This document shows positions 1 through 6,900 of a DNA stretch of 14,930 nt, one piece after another. Numbering within the stretch: the first letter of the stretch is position 1; every line of letters starts with the position of its first letter. The notes under the pieces are model-generated. The model was given only the letters and a program-made list of their open reading frames with translations, made no database searches and was not told the origin of the DNA. A program made the position numbers and the translations under genes. The DNA is from Bacteroidetes bacterium UBA3022 (GTDB lineage: Bacteria > Bacteroidota > Bacteroidia > Chitinophagales > BACL12): positions 1 through 14,930 of the forward strand of contig DDYY01000089.1 of assembly GCA_002346225.1 (NCBI GenBank), given 5' to 3'.

Positions 1-143
1 ATCATGTAGAAAGAGGTGGTTTTCCCGGCGCCATTCGGACCCAGCAATCCGACAATCTCTCCCTGATTCACTTCAACGCTCACGTCATTCACCACCACGC
101 GTTGCTTGTATTTCTTAATCAGATTTTCAGCTCGTAATTGCAT
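1..143 (-). CDS. lptB: LptB, LPS export ABC transporter ATP-binding protein (5' part only)
   Basis: Only the first 47 codons are present; the gene runs off the left edge. The reading begins MQLRAENLIKKYKQRVVV and reaches a complete Walker A motif, GPNGAGKTT, at residues 35-43, followed by SFYM. The combination of MxLRAENLxKxYK, EVNQGEIVGLLGPNGAGKTTSFYM is very characteristic of LptB. In the known family this cytoplasmic ATPase works with LptFG to extract lipopolysaccharide from the inner membrane and push it across the LptCAD bridge. Its start codon shares one base with the stop codon of recJ (TAATG), so translation is probably coupled to recJ. No promoter of its own is visible. The Walker B, signature and switch motifs lie outside the window. 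A different ABC ATPase is possible but less likely given the N-terminal match. Confidence 0.85.
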   Translation of the reverse strand, partial: MQLRAENLIKKYKQRVVVNDVSVEVNQGEIVGLLGPNGAGKTTSFYM

Positions 144-1843
144 TATTGGGCAGCTCTTATATCTTTAACATTCAGTTGCAAAGATACTTGTCCGTTGAAA
201 TGATTTTCTTCAATATAATAGGCCAGATCAAATGGATAGCCGGAATGGACATAGGGGAAATGCGTGGCCTGCTGGAAAGCAATGCCATTGGCCCTGTTGC
301 GACTCTTATCTCTGATATCCAGTTTCAGGTGGCCATTGCCTACTACCTTACTGCGGCCATTGCAGGTCAGCTGGCCGGTAAAGAAAAGGGGTGGCATATT
401 CTCCGGTCCGAAGGGTGCGAACTGCCTTAATATATTGTAAAATTTATTATTGATATCCGATAGCTGCAGTTCCGCATCAATATCAATCTCCGGTATCAGT
501 TGTTCGGGCAGAATGGTAGCCTTCACTACTTCTTCGAATTTATTTCTGAAAGGTTGTACCTGTTCGGGTGCCATGGTGAGTCCTGCAGCATACATATGAC
601 CCCCAAACTGTTCCAGGTATTCGCTGCAGGCACTGATGGCCTCATACACGTCAAACCCTTTAACCGAGCGGGCAGAACCCGCCACTACCCCATTGGAGCG
701 GGTGAGCATGACCGTAGGCTTGTAGTACTGGTCCATCACTCTGGAGGCCACGATACCAATGACACCTTTATGCCATTCGGGATTAAAAAGTACGTTGGTT
801 ACCCGTTCGGGTGTCAGCGGGTCGAGCTCCAGCATTTCCAGTGCTTCACTGGTAATCTGCTTATCAATTTCCTTGCGGTCGAGGTTATGGGTCTGCAATA
901 CATCGGCATTGTCCTTTGCAAAAGCATCGGTACTGGATATCAGCATCCTTACTGCCTTGCGGGCATCGTCGAGGCGTCCGGCCGCATTGATGCGGGGACC
1001 CAGACCAAATACAATTTTTGATATGCTCATCGGAGCCTGCAGGTTACTGACTTCCATCAGCGCTTTAAGACCCAGAATCGGATTGGTATCTATTTTCTTT
1101 AAGCCGTAATAGGCCAGCACCCGGTTCTCGCCTGTAATGGGAACAATATCGGAGGCGATGCTCACCGTTACCAGATCGAGCAGGTTATATACATGTTCCA
1201 TATCCCAACCCTGGTGGAGGGTAAGGGCCTGAGCGAGTTTGAAACCCAGCCCGCAACCGCTGAGGTATTTGTACGGGTAGGCGCATCCCGGCTGATGCGG
1301 ATCCAGCAATGCCACCACTTCAGGCAATTCCTCTCCGGGAAGGTGGTGGTCGCAGATAATCATATCGATAGATTTTTCTGCCGCATACCTGGCCTGCTCT
1401 ATAGCTTTTACTCCGCAATCGAGCGCAATAATGAGGCTGCAATTGTTATCGGAAGCATAATCAATTCCCTGCATGGAAATGCCATAACCTTCCTTGTAGC
1501 GATTAGGAATGTAGTAGTCGATATTGGGATAAACAGGATTCAGGTAAAGGAACATCAAGGCCACTGAGGTGGTGCCATCTACATCGTAATCGCCATAAAT
1601 CAGTATGCGTTCTCCTGCCGACATGGCTGCCACAATTCTGTCGACAGCCTTATCCATGTCCTTCATCAGGAAAGGGTCATGCAGGTGTTCCAGTTCCGGT
1701 CTGAAAAAATATCTGGCTTTATCGTATGTATCAATTCCTCTGTCGACCAGCAGCTTACACAGTACGGGATGAATACCCAGTGCTTCCTGTAGCTGCATAA
1801 CGGCATTGTTATCCGTTTCCTTAATCACCCATCTTCTCTCCAT
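143..1843 (-). CDS. recJ: RecJ, single-stranded-DNA-specific 5'-3' exonuclease
   Basis: A complete 566-residue RecJ of the DHH phosphoesterase superfamily; the length is normal for the family. Visible motifs in order: DYDVDG (85-90, metal-binding motif I), ALDCGV (140-145), DHH (165-167), GPRINAAGRLDDA (282-294), HKGVIGIVASRV (358-369, start of the DHHA1 domain), GSARSVKGFDV (389-399) and the GGH motif (414-416). The last ~110 residues fit the OB-fold nucleic-acid-binding domain. In the known family RecJ degrades single-stranded DNA 5'-3' in RecF-pathway recombination and mismatch or base-excision repair, in the cytoplasm with Mn2+ or Mg2+. All catalytic aspartates and histidines are present, so it is probably active. 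The start ATG lies 12 nt downstream of the preceding protease gene's TAG stop, and its stop overlaps the lptB start, which suggests co-transcription. No Shine-Dalgarno is visible; the leader is A-rich. Confidence 0.97.
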   Translation of the reverse strand: MERRWVIKETDNNAVMQLQEALGIHPVLCKLLVDRGIDTYDKARYFFRPELEHLHDPFLMKDMDKAVDRIVAAMSAGERILIYGDYDVDGTTSVALMFLYLNPVYPNIDYYIPNRYKEGYGISMQGIDYASDNNCSLIIALDCGVKAIEQARYAAEKSIDMIICDHHLPGEELPEVVALLDPHQPGCAYPYKYLSGCGLGFKLAQALTLHQGWDMEHVYNLLDLVTVSIASDIVPITGENRVLAYYGLKKIDTNPILGLKALMEVSNLQAPMSISKIVFGLGPRINAAGRLDDARKAVRMLISSTDAFAKDNADVLQTHNLDRKEIDKQITSEALEMLELDPLTPERVTNVLFNPEWHKGVIGIVASRVMDQYYKPTVMLTRSNGVVAGSARSVKGFDVYEAISACSEYLEQFGGHMYAAGLTMAPEQVQPFRNKFEEVVKATILPEQLIPEIDIDAELQLSDINNKFYNILRQFAPFGPENMPPLFFTGQLTCNGRSKVVGNGHLKLDIRDKSRNRANGIAFQQATHFPYVHSGYPFDLAYYIEENHFNGQVSLQLNVKDIRAAQ

Positions 1844-1855
1844 TACATTTGTTCT

Positions 1856-3502
1856 CTATTGCTCTACTATAATCTTCTCTGTCCATACCAATTGACCAAC
1901 AGGATTGCTGATTTGCAATAAATACAGTCCTGCTGGTACTGTTTCCAGGGAGATACTTCCGGTGGATTGTGTGGGTTGTGTAAGGGTGCCTGAGATAACA
2001 GGACGCCCCAGTACATCTGCTAAGCTATAAAAATATTTGGTTTGTGCCGGCAGGGGTCCAATGGTAATGTGGGTAGTTGCCGGATTGGGATATACAGCAA
2101 TGAATTCGGTAGCATTCCCGTCCGGGATATCCAATGCCGAACAATAGTTTTCCAGGGTGAGCATAGCCTGATAGACGTTCAGTCTGCCACCTGTAACCGT
2201 GATGGTATCGAGGTCTTCCACAGGGTCTACGCTTTCGAACAGGAACTCGCGCAGCAATAATGCAGCTGCTCCAGGGTCTTCCCGATAGTCGTCGATGAAA
2301 CCCTCGCATGCCGATGATAACATCAATGCTACTGCACCGGCCACATGCGGAGCCGCAAAGGATGTTCCGCTCTTATACGAATAAGTATTATCAATATCTG
2401 TAGAATATACCAGGGCACCCGGAGCACCCATATCAATATTTTCTATACCATATGCCGAGTTCGACTTATTGTCATTCTTATTGAGGTTATTGACGGCGAT
2501 AAGAAAATCGCTCGGACAAGTAGTAGGCATATCACCTGCTACATCCACGTTGATATTGGTATTGGCTGTAGCCCCCACATTGATAATGCCCTGCTGCCCT
2601 AAAGAGTCGTACATGGCACACCACAGCGGGAAATCATCGGGCATGGCAAAATCAACTCCAAAAGAGGCATTGGTAGCAACAATAAAACTTCCTTCTGCAC
2701 CATCGGTATCGTTGTACAGTTTTCTTTCCGTCCAGATATACCCATAGGCTTCCACCACATTGCTTTCGAAAATAGGTCCAATCCCAATGGAAACCGGCAG
2801 TACTTCCATATACCAGTTCATGCCGGCAATGCCCAGGAAGTTATCTCCTTTGGCACCAATAATACCCGTAATAAATGTTCCGTGCGGAGAGAGTGGTATG
2901 TTATCACTGTCTTCATCACTGTTCCAACCATCGTAATCGTCGATATAACCGTTGTTGTCATCGTCGAGACCGTTGCCGGGAATTTCGTCCCAGTTTTTCC
3001 GGTACCTCAAATCATTGTGTCCCAGAAAAAATCCGTCGTCTACAACTGCTACCACGATGGTATCACCGTCTACGGTCCAGCCTCCGGTACTGATATCCCA
3101 TGCCAGCTCCATGTCGACATCTGCATCCTCCACACCGCCGGTAGAACCATCGTTATAGAAGTTCCACTGCAGGTTGAAGAAGGGGTCATCGGGGAAAAAT
3201 TCGCGCAGCTGCACTTCATGGTCTATCTGGGCAATGGCTACCGCGGGATGTTGTTGCAGTTGGGAAAGCAGCATCTCCGCCGATCCTTCTACCACCGTGC
3301 TATGCAGGCGCCAGATATGGAACGGGGTAAAAACAGTTGAAATACTATCCAATTCAGGGAAATCCTGCAGAAGACGTTCCGGCGCATGACCCGGGTGCAA
3401 CTGCACCATTAACTGCACCGGGGTCGACTCTTGTCCCCTGGCCGACATCCCACTTGCAATCAGCAAACAAGCCATCCATATCCATCTCTGCCACATAAAC
3501 AT
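1856..3502 (-). CDS. Secreted subtilisin-like (S8) serine protease with T9SS sorting domain
   Basis: 548 residues. A hydrophobic signal peptide (~1-23, ending SARGQ) is followed by a propeptide-like region (~28-100) resembling an I9 inhibitor domain. The peptidase S8 catalytic domain spans ~125-455. The triad is visible: Asp155 in VVAVVDDG, His207 in SPHGTFITG, Ser381 in GTSFAAPHVAGA, with the oxyanion Asn278 in ATNASFG. An Asp/Asn-rich loop (~178-200, LDDDNNGYIDDYDGWNS) is common in Bacteroidota S8 enzymes and probably binds calcium. The C-terminus (~470-548) is a type A T9SS domain with YPNPATTHITIG and AGLYLLQIS. The protein is therefore predicted to cross the outer membrane and be anchored or released outside. 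The motif after the catalytic His is HGTF instead of the usual HGTH; the catalytic residue is unaffected. It sits 33 nt after a lipoprotein gene and 12 nt before recJ. An alternative start at Met3 (3496) would give nearly the same signal peptide. The substrate is unknown. Confidence 0.93.
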   Translation of the reverse strand: MFMWQRWIWMACLLIASGMSARGQESTPVQLMVQLHPGHAPERLLQDFPELDSISTVFTPFHIWRLHSTVVEGSAEMLLSQLQQHPAVAIAQIDHEVQLREFFPDDPFFNLQWNFYNDGSTGGVEDADVDMELAWDISTGGWTVDGDTIVVAVVDDGFFLGHNDLRYRKNWDEIPGNGLDDDNNGYIDDYDGWNSDEDSDNIPLSPHGTFITGIIGAKGDNFLGIAGMNWYMEVLPVSIGIGPIFESNVVEAYGYIWTERKLYNDTDGAEGSFIVATNASFGVDFAMPDDFPLWCAMYDSLGQQGIINVGATANTNINVDVAGDMPTTCPSDFLIAVNNLNKNDNKSNSAYGIENIDMGAPGALVYSTDIDNTYSYKSGTSFAAPHVAGAVALMLSSACEGFIDDYREDPGAAALLLREFLFESVDPVEDLDTITVTGGRLNVYQAMLTLENYCSALDIPDGNATEFIAVYPNPATTHITIGPLPAQTKYFYSLADVLGRPVISGTLTQPTQSTGSISLETVPAGLYLLQISNPVGQLVWTEKIIVEQ

Positions 3503-3535
3503 AAATTTACATAATAATACGCCGGGTTGGGGGGC

Positions 3536-4165
3536 TTATTGCTTGACCCAGATGCTGGTGCAGGCATCTGTACTGGAACCGGCGGTAATAACATATTGCC
3601 AGTACAATGTGTCGGCTGCAGGGCTTAGGTTACCAAACCCCAGAAAATCCACACCACTTTTAGTGGTATCGAGCACTACCAGTTCGCTGAAGGTGCCTTC
3701 GAGCGGAAGGGTGAAAAGCGCCGAAAGCCCGAAATTGCTGATATTTCCAACTGTAATAGCCGCATCGGGGCAATCGCAATCCTGTATCAGACCTGTATAA
3801 GTAAACACACCACTATCGCAGGAGTCCGTGGCGGCATAGCTCAGGCCGTAATAATCGTCCGGACGTAAAACGATATCGACATTGCGAAGCGCTTCAGCCC
3901 GATTACCTGCAGCATCTGTAGCTACGTATTCTACTGTGTAGGAGCCATAACGCCAGATATCGACGTTGTTCACTATGGTAATGAGGTCTTCGTCGTTGCA
4001 TTCGTGGTTGTCAATAACGTCGTACCCCGGTTCCTGCCAGGGAAAAGTGCGATAGTGCACGGAAGTGGTATCCTCTGTAAGCAGGATTCGGGGAGGTATA
4101 TCATCTTGCTTTTGGCAAGCACTGAAGATCATCAGAAGAACCGGTAGGAGTATCCTTCGCTGCAT
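3536..4165 (-). CDS. Putative lipoprotein with DUF5011-like Ig domain
   Basis: 209 residues. The signal peptide ends in a lipobox-like MIFSAC with the lipidation Cys at 17, followed by QKQDD, so the protein should be membrane anchored. Residues ~24-100 look like a DUF5011/HYR-type Ig-like domain (IPPRILL... then YTVEYVATDAAGNRAEA at 76-92). A C-terminal beta-rich region (~104-209) contains five cysteines (116, 130, 132 and others near the end), which could form disulfides. It is a divergent paralogue of the next gene upstream: the order signal peptide, Ig domain, [DN]YxG segment and Cys-containing tail is the same, but most residues differ. The start codon lies 26 nt after the T-run of the upstream terminator, leaving little space for a promoter. 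Spacing of 33 nt to the protease gene suggests one operon. Function unknown; a substrate-binding or structural surface role is only a guess. Confidence 0.8.
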   Translation of the reverse strand: MQRRILLPVLLMIFSACQKQDDIPPRILLTEDTTSVHYRTFPWQEPGYDVIDNHECNDEDLITIVNNVDIWRYGSYTVEYVATDAAGNRAEALRNVDIVLRPDDYYGLSYAATDSCDSGVFTYTGLIQDCDCPDAAITVGNISNFGLSALFTLPLEGTFSELVVLDTTKSGVDFLGFGNLSPAADTLYWQYVITAGSSTDACTSIWVKQ

Positions 4166-4190
4166 GCAGTAAAGATAAGCAGCCCGGGCT

Positions 4191-4223
4191 AAAAAAAACT
4201 GCCCGGACCATATGGCCCGGGCA
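4191..4223 (-). terminator. Rho-independent terminator after the 221-residue lipoprotein gene
   Basis: Read on the minus strand, a 10-bp GC-rich stem (TGCCCGGGCC against GGTCCGGGCA, one G-T wobble) closes a four-base ATAT loop and is followed by G and eight T. It begins 23 nt after the stop codon of the gene ending at 4247. The T-run ends only 26 nt before the next start codon. Confidence 0.85.
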
Positions 4224-4246
4224 AGTTTGTTACATGTTTCAATAGC

Positions 4247-4912
4247 TTAGTTCTGATCGATGTCAACATCAGAGCAGGTAAAGCTGCTTGATCCGTCATC
4301 GAAAGTGTAAGACATGTTCATAGACATGCTTCCGTCAATACCACTTACCAGTTCACCTGATGCAGTACAAGAGAGGGAAGGATCTGTAGCATCTGTTCCG
4401 TTGATGGTAACTACGTCGTTAAGGTCGCCGGAAACTTCCATATCGAATACAGTTTCTCCTGCAGAGAAATCGCCCAGGTTGGTTACACGCAGTGTAGTCG
4501 CGTTGATTCTTTCAATCTGGATTTCGTAAGCCGGAATAGAACCTGCGCAGTTTTCAACTACTGTGAAGAAACCTACATAGTTTTCTGTGGTTGCACGTAC
4601 CCATACATCGCGTTCTTCCACAGCAGTGTTACCTGCTTTGTCAGTTACGGTATAAGTAACAGTGTATTTTCCAACTACGCCGGTATTCACACCACTTGCA
4701 TCGGTAGAGATATCTGCAGAGATATCGCCATCTTCGTTGTCAGTGGCAGTTGCGCCTGCTTCTGTGTAGGCATCACCCAGATCAATGATTTGAGGATTGT
4801 CGCCTTCCAATACGATACTGGGAGCTGACAGGTCGTCGTCACCACAACCAGTTACCATGAACAAGCCTGCGCCGATAAAAAGGGCAGGAATTAATAATTT
4901 GAATCTTTTCAT
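4247..4912 (-). CDS. Putative lipoprotein with DUF5011-like Ig domain
   Basis: 221 residues. The leader MKRFKLLIPALFIGAGLFMV precedes a clear lipobox, VTGC, with lipidation Cys23, followed by GDDD; acidic residues right after the Cys are often seen in Bacteroidota surface lipoproteins. Residues ~30-107 match a DUF5011/HYR-like Ig domain: APSIVL, IDLGDAYTEAGATATDNEDGDIS, and YTVTYTVTDKAGNTAVEERDV. The C-terminal ~110 residues are beta-rich with three cysteines and a Ser/Asp-rich end, and are of unknown function. It is a paralogue of the following gene and probably transcribed alone, since a strong terminator follows. It is divergent from the small lipoprotein gene on the plus strand with a 91-nt AT-rich gap between them. 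Upstream sequence is A/T-rich without a Shine-Dalgarno. No specific ligand can be named. Confidence 0.85.
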   Translation of the reverse strand: MKRFKLLIPALFIGAGLFMVTGCGDDDLSAPSIVLEGDNPQIIDLGDAYTEAGATATDNEDGDISADISTDASGVNTGVVGKYTVTYTVTDKAGNTAVEERDVWVRATTENYVGFFTVVENCAGSIPAYEIQIERINATTLRVTNLGDFSAGETVFDMEVSGDLNDVVTINGTDATDPSLSCTASGELVSGIDGSMSMNMSYTFDDGSSSFTCSDVDIDQN

Positions 4913-4966
4913 TACTTTAAATTTAAAATTAGAGTGTAAAATTAGCGTTCGCTATTGAGTTATTCG

Positions 4967-4974
4967 TACTTTTG
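4967..4974 (+). promoter_or_regulatory. Bacteroidota -7 promoter element for the small lipoprotein gene
   Basis: TACTTTTG matches the Bacteroidota -7 consensus TAnnTTTG exactly. It lies 29 nt upstream of the start codon at 5004, which would give a leader of about 20-25 nt. No good TTG -33 box sits at the expected distance; the nearest candidate at the right place is a TTC at 4948-4950. Confidence 0.6.
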
Positions 4975-5003
4975 TTTCCAAATATTGTTCCAACTCTAAA
5001 ACA

Positions 5004-5399
5004 ATGACAATGAAAATCAGGAATCTAGCTATTATTTTTTCTTTAGGTCTGTTTGCAGCATCCTGTACAGATAAAGCCGCTCAGGAGGAGATTACCAAAA
5101 TGAAGGCTGATATGGCAGCTGCTGACAGTTTATGTCAGGCAGACAAGGCTATGCTGATGGATTCCATCGCCAAAATTCAGATGATGATGGATTCTATTAT
5201 GAACCCACCTAACAGAACTTCATCCGGAACTGGCAAAGCTACCACAGGTGGCACTACCGGCGGAACTACCACTACCACAACCGACAAAAACGTTAACGAT
5301 CGCGGCAAAGTGAACGTCGTTGACAAAGACGTGAATGAGCGCGGTGGTGATGATGGAAAGACCGTGAAAAAAGACATTAACAAACGCGGCGGCAACTAA
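5004..5399 (+). CDS. Small putative lipoprotein with coiled coil and Asn-Arg-Gly repeats
   Basis: 131 residues, the only plus-strand gene in the window. The signal peptide ends LFAASC with lipidation Cys21. Residues ~24-66 are Ala/Met/Asp-rich with heptad-like spacing (EEITKMKADMAAADSL, MLMDSIAKIQMMMDSI) and probably form a coiled coil. A Thr/Gly linker (~73-93) leads to a basic tail with three spaced copies of an octamer: DKNVNDRG (94-101), DKDVNERG (107-114) and KKDINKRG (122-129). The next ATG, at 5010, would give a start two residues shorter (MKIRNLAII) with the same lipobox and cannot be excluded. The architecture (membrane anchor, helix, flexible linker, repetitive charged tail) is reminiscent of small envelope lipoproteins that contact peptidoglycan or another partner, but that is inference; I do not recognise the family. 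It has its own promoter element and terminator, so it is probably monocistronic. Confidence 0.85.
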   Translation: MTMKIRNLAIIFSLGLFAASCTDKAAQEEITKMKADMAAADSLCQADKAMLMDSIAKIQMMMDSIMNPPNRTSSGTGKATTGGTTGGTTTTTTDKNVNDRGKVNVVDKDVNERGGDDGKTVKKDINKRGGN

Positions 5400-5417
5400 T
5401 AGTTGTTGCTTTCTAAC

Positions 5418-5448
5418 AAAAACCCGCTACTCATGGTAGCGGGTTTTT
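5418..5448 (+). terminator. Bidirectional rho-independent terminator
   Basis: A perfect 10-bp stem (AACCCGCTAC at 5421-5430 with GTAGCGGGTT at 5436-5445), extendable by three A-T pairs, encloses a five-base loop. It is followed by seven T on the plus strand and, read from the other side, by five T. It sits between the convergent stops of the small lipoprotein gene (5399) and kmo (5449) and probably serves both. Confidence 0.92.
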
Positions 5449-6792
5449 TTATAGGTTGAACAGCCGTTCAGCTATTTGTGGGAGGTATTCCGTTGCCCAT
5501 TTTTCCTCAATTCCGGGCATTTTGAGTACATCTGTCAACACTTCATCCTGCCTTGTGTACTCTTTTAGGGCTTCTGCATAAGGATGGTGGCTGAAACTCA
5601 CCATGCTGTACACCGGAATAAACCGGTCGGGATAGACCTCACTGACCTTGGCAGCGATTTTTCTCTTGAACAGAAATTCGGGATCGGCCACCAGGTCGCG
5701 CATTTCCACAAAATTCAGCAGCGCCAGATCAGCAATTCCATCTGCATTGGGTTTCCTGCTTTGCTGATAAGCCGGCAAAATAGCCGACCAGTCGTGGTTA
5801 TGCGCCTCTATCAGCTCGTCCAGCACCGAACAGTCTTCAAATCCGCAATTCATACCCTGTCCGTAGAAAGGCACGATAGCATGTGCCGCATCTCCGATGA
5901 GCATATTATTCCCCACTACCCAGGGGAAACACTTCACCGTCACCAGAGAGCCTGTCGGGTTGTTGAAGAAATCGTAAGCCAGAGTGGGCATAATAGGCAG
6001 GACGTCGGGGAAATAGGTTTTAAAGTATGTTATCAATTCCGCTTCGCCGGTAATACTATCCAGCCCGCCTTCTCCTTTATAGGGAGCAAACAGGGTAACA
6101 GTAAAGCTGCCGTCCAGATTGGGTAGGGCAATCAGCATAAAGTTCTTGCGCGGCCAGATATGCAGGGCGTTCTTTTCAATGAGAAAGCTACCGTTCACTT
6201 CATCAGGAGGGATGGTGAGTTCCTTGTAACCGTGCGTTTCATATGACTGGCTGTAATTGAACTGGTCGGTTTTCATCATACTGTTGCGCACCATGCTGAA
6301 AGCGCCATCGGCCCCAATCACCAAATCAGCGTCCAGCGGATAAATTTCATCCTCTTTCAGATTGAGCATCATGGCAGGTCCGTTTCCTGTATCCACGCTT
6401 TCTACTTTCTGCTCGAAATAAAAGGGCACTCCCAGTTTTTCGGCGGCTTGCAGCAGCTCCATATTGAGTTGTCCCCTGGAAACAGAATTGATCGCCTGCC
6501 CTTCCTTGCCGTAGGCCTGGTAGGTGAGTTGTCCGTCGACGCTGTGCATCATCCTGCCGTTCATGGGAATAGCCAGTTGGCGCACGGTAGCTTCCATGCC
6601 TATTTTCTGCAATGCCTTCCAGCCTCTTTCACTTAGTGCCAGATTGATGGAACGACCACCAACAGCACCCGTTTTCCGCATATCCGGACGGCGTTCGTAC
6701 ACTTCAACTTCGTATCCTTTTTGCTTGAGATAAATACTGAGCATAGACCCTACCAGTCCTGCTCCCATGATGGCAATTCTTTTCACCTGCAT
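5449..6792 (-). CDS. kmo: Kynurenine 3-monooxygenase
   Basis: 447 residues, the usual length for bacterial KMO. It is an FAD-dependent aromatic hydroxylase that converts L-kynurenine to 3-hydroxykynurenine with NADPH and O2 in the cytoplasm. Visible motifs: the Rossmann FAD-binding GAGLVGS (10-16) with YERR after the second strand, the KMO-typical GGRSINLALSERG (45-57), GRMMHS (79-84), the DG motif VIGADGAFSMVR (158-169), and the second FAD motif GDAAHAIVPFYGQGMNCGFEDC region (300-321). Arg80 and Tyr94 sit where substrate-contacting Arg and Tyr occur in characterised KMOs; this alignment is by eye. It follows kynU by 108 nt on the same strand, so the pair may be co-transcribed, although TACATTTG just upstream could be a separate promoter. 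Its end abuts a bidirectional terminator. Confidence 0.96.
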   Translation of the reverse strand: MQVKRIAIMGAGLVGSMLSIYLKQKGYEVEVYERRPDMRKTGAVGGRSINLALSERGWKALQKIGMEATVRQLAIPMNGRMMHSVDGQLTYQAYGKEGQAINSVSRGQLNMELLQAAEKLGVPFYFEQKVESVDTGNGPAMMLNLKEDEIYPLDADLVIGADGAFSMVRNSMMKTDQFNYSQSYETHGYKELTIPPDEVNGSFLIEKNALHIWPRKNFMLIALPNLDGSFTVTLFAPYKGEGGLDSITGEAELITYFKTYFPDVLPIMPTLAYDFFNNPTGSLVTVKCFPWVVGNNMLIGDAAHAIVPFYGQGMNCGFEDCSVLDELIEAHNHDWSAILPAYQQSRKPNADGIADLALLNFVEMRDLVADPEFLFKRKIAAKVSEVYPDRFIPVYSMVSFSHHPYAEALKEYTRQDEVLTDVLKMPGIEEKWATEYLPQIAERLFNL

Positions 6793-6796
6793 CTTA

Positions 6797-6804
6797 CAAA
6801 TGTA
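6797..6804 (-). promoter_or_regulatory. Possible -7 promoter element before kmo
   Basis: On the minus strand TACATTTG matches TAnnTTTG exactly, but it ends only 4 nt before the kmo ATG and has no TTG at the usual -33 distance. If real it would give an almost leaderless message. The rest of the 108-nt kynU-kmo gap is AT-rich and holds a weak 6-bp inverted repeat (AACAAT/ATTGTT) around 6805-6820. Confidence 0.3.
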
Positions 6805-6900
6805 AACAATGGCAATTGTTATTGCTTAAAAATACCATTTGCAAACCCTAACTTTCGGAGGAAAATTATGGCTTTGACAGAAGGAAACCCTGGAACAGAT

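Noticed and set aside
3503..3510. TAAATTTA before the protease start as a promoter
   Set aside because: It is an imperfect match directly touching the ATG, and the gene is only 33 nt from the previous one, so operon read-through is simpler.
4170..4177. TATCTTTA on the minus strand as a promoter for the 209-residue lipoprotein gene
   Set aside because: It matches seven of eight consensus bases but ends 4 nt before the ATG and has no -33 box. Such near-matches are common in AT-rich gaps.
4181..4190. Perfect palindrome AGCCCGGGCT
   Set aside because: It is only 10 bp, lacks a loop, and lies at the edge of a terminator. I see no regulatory reason to call it a site.
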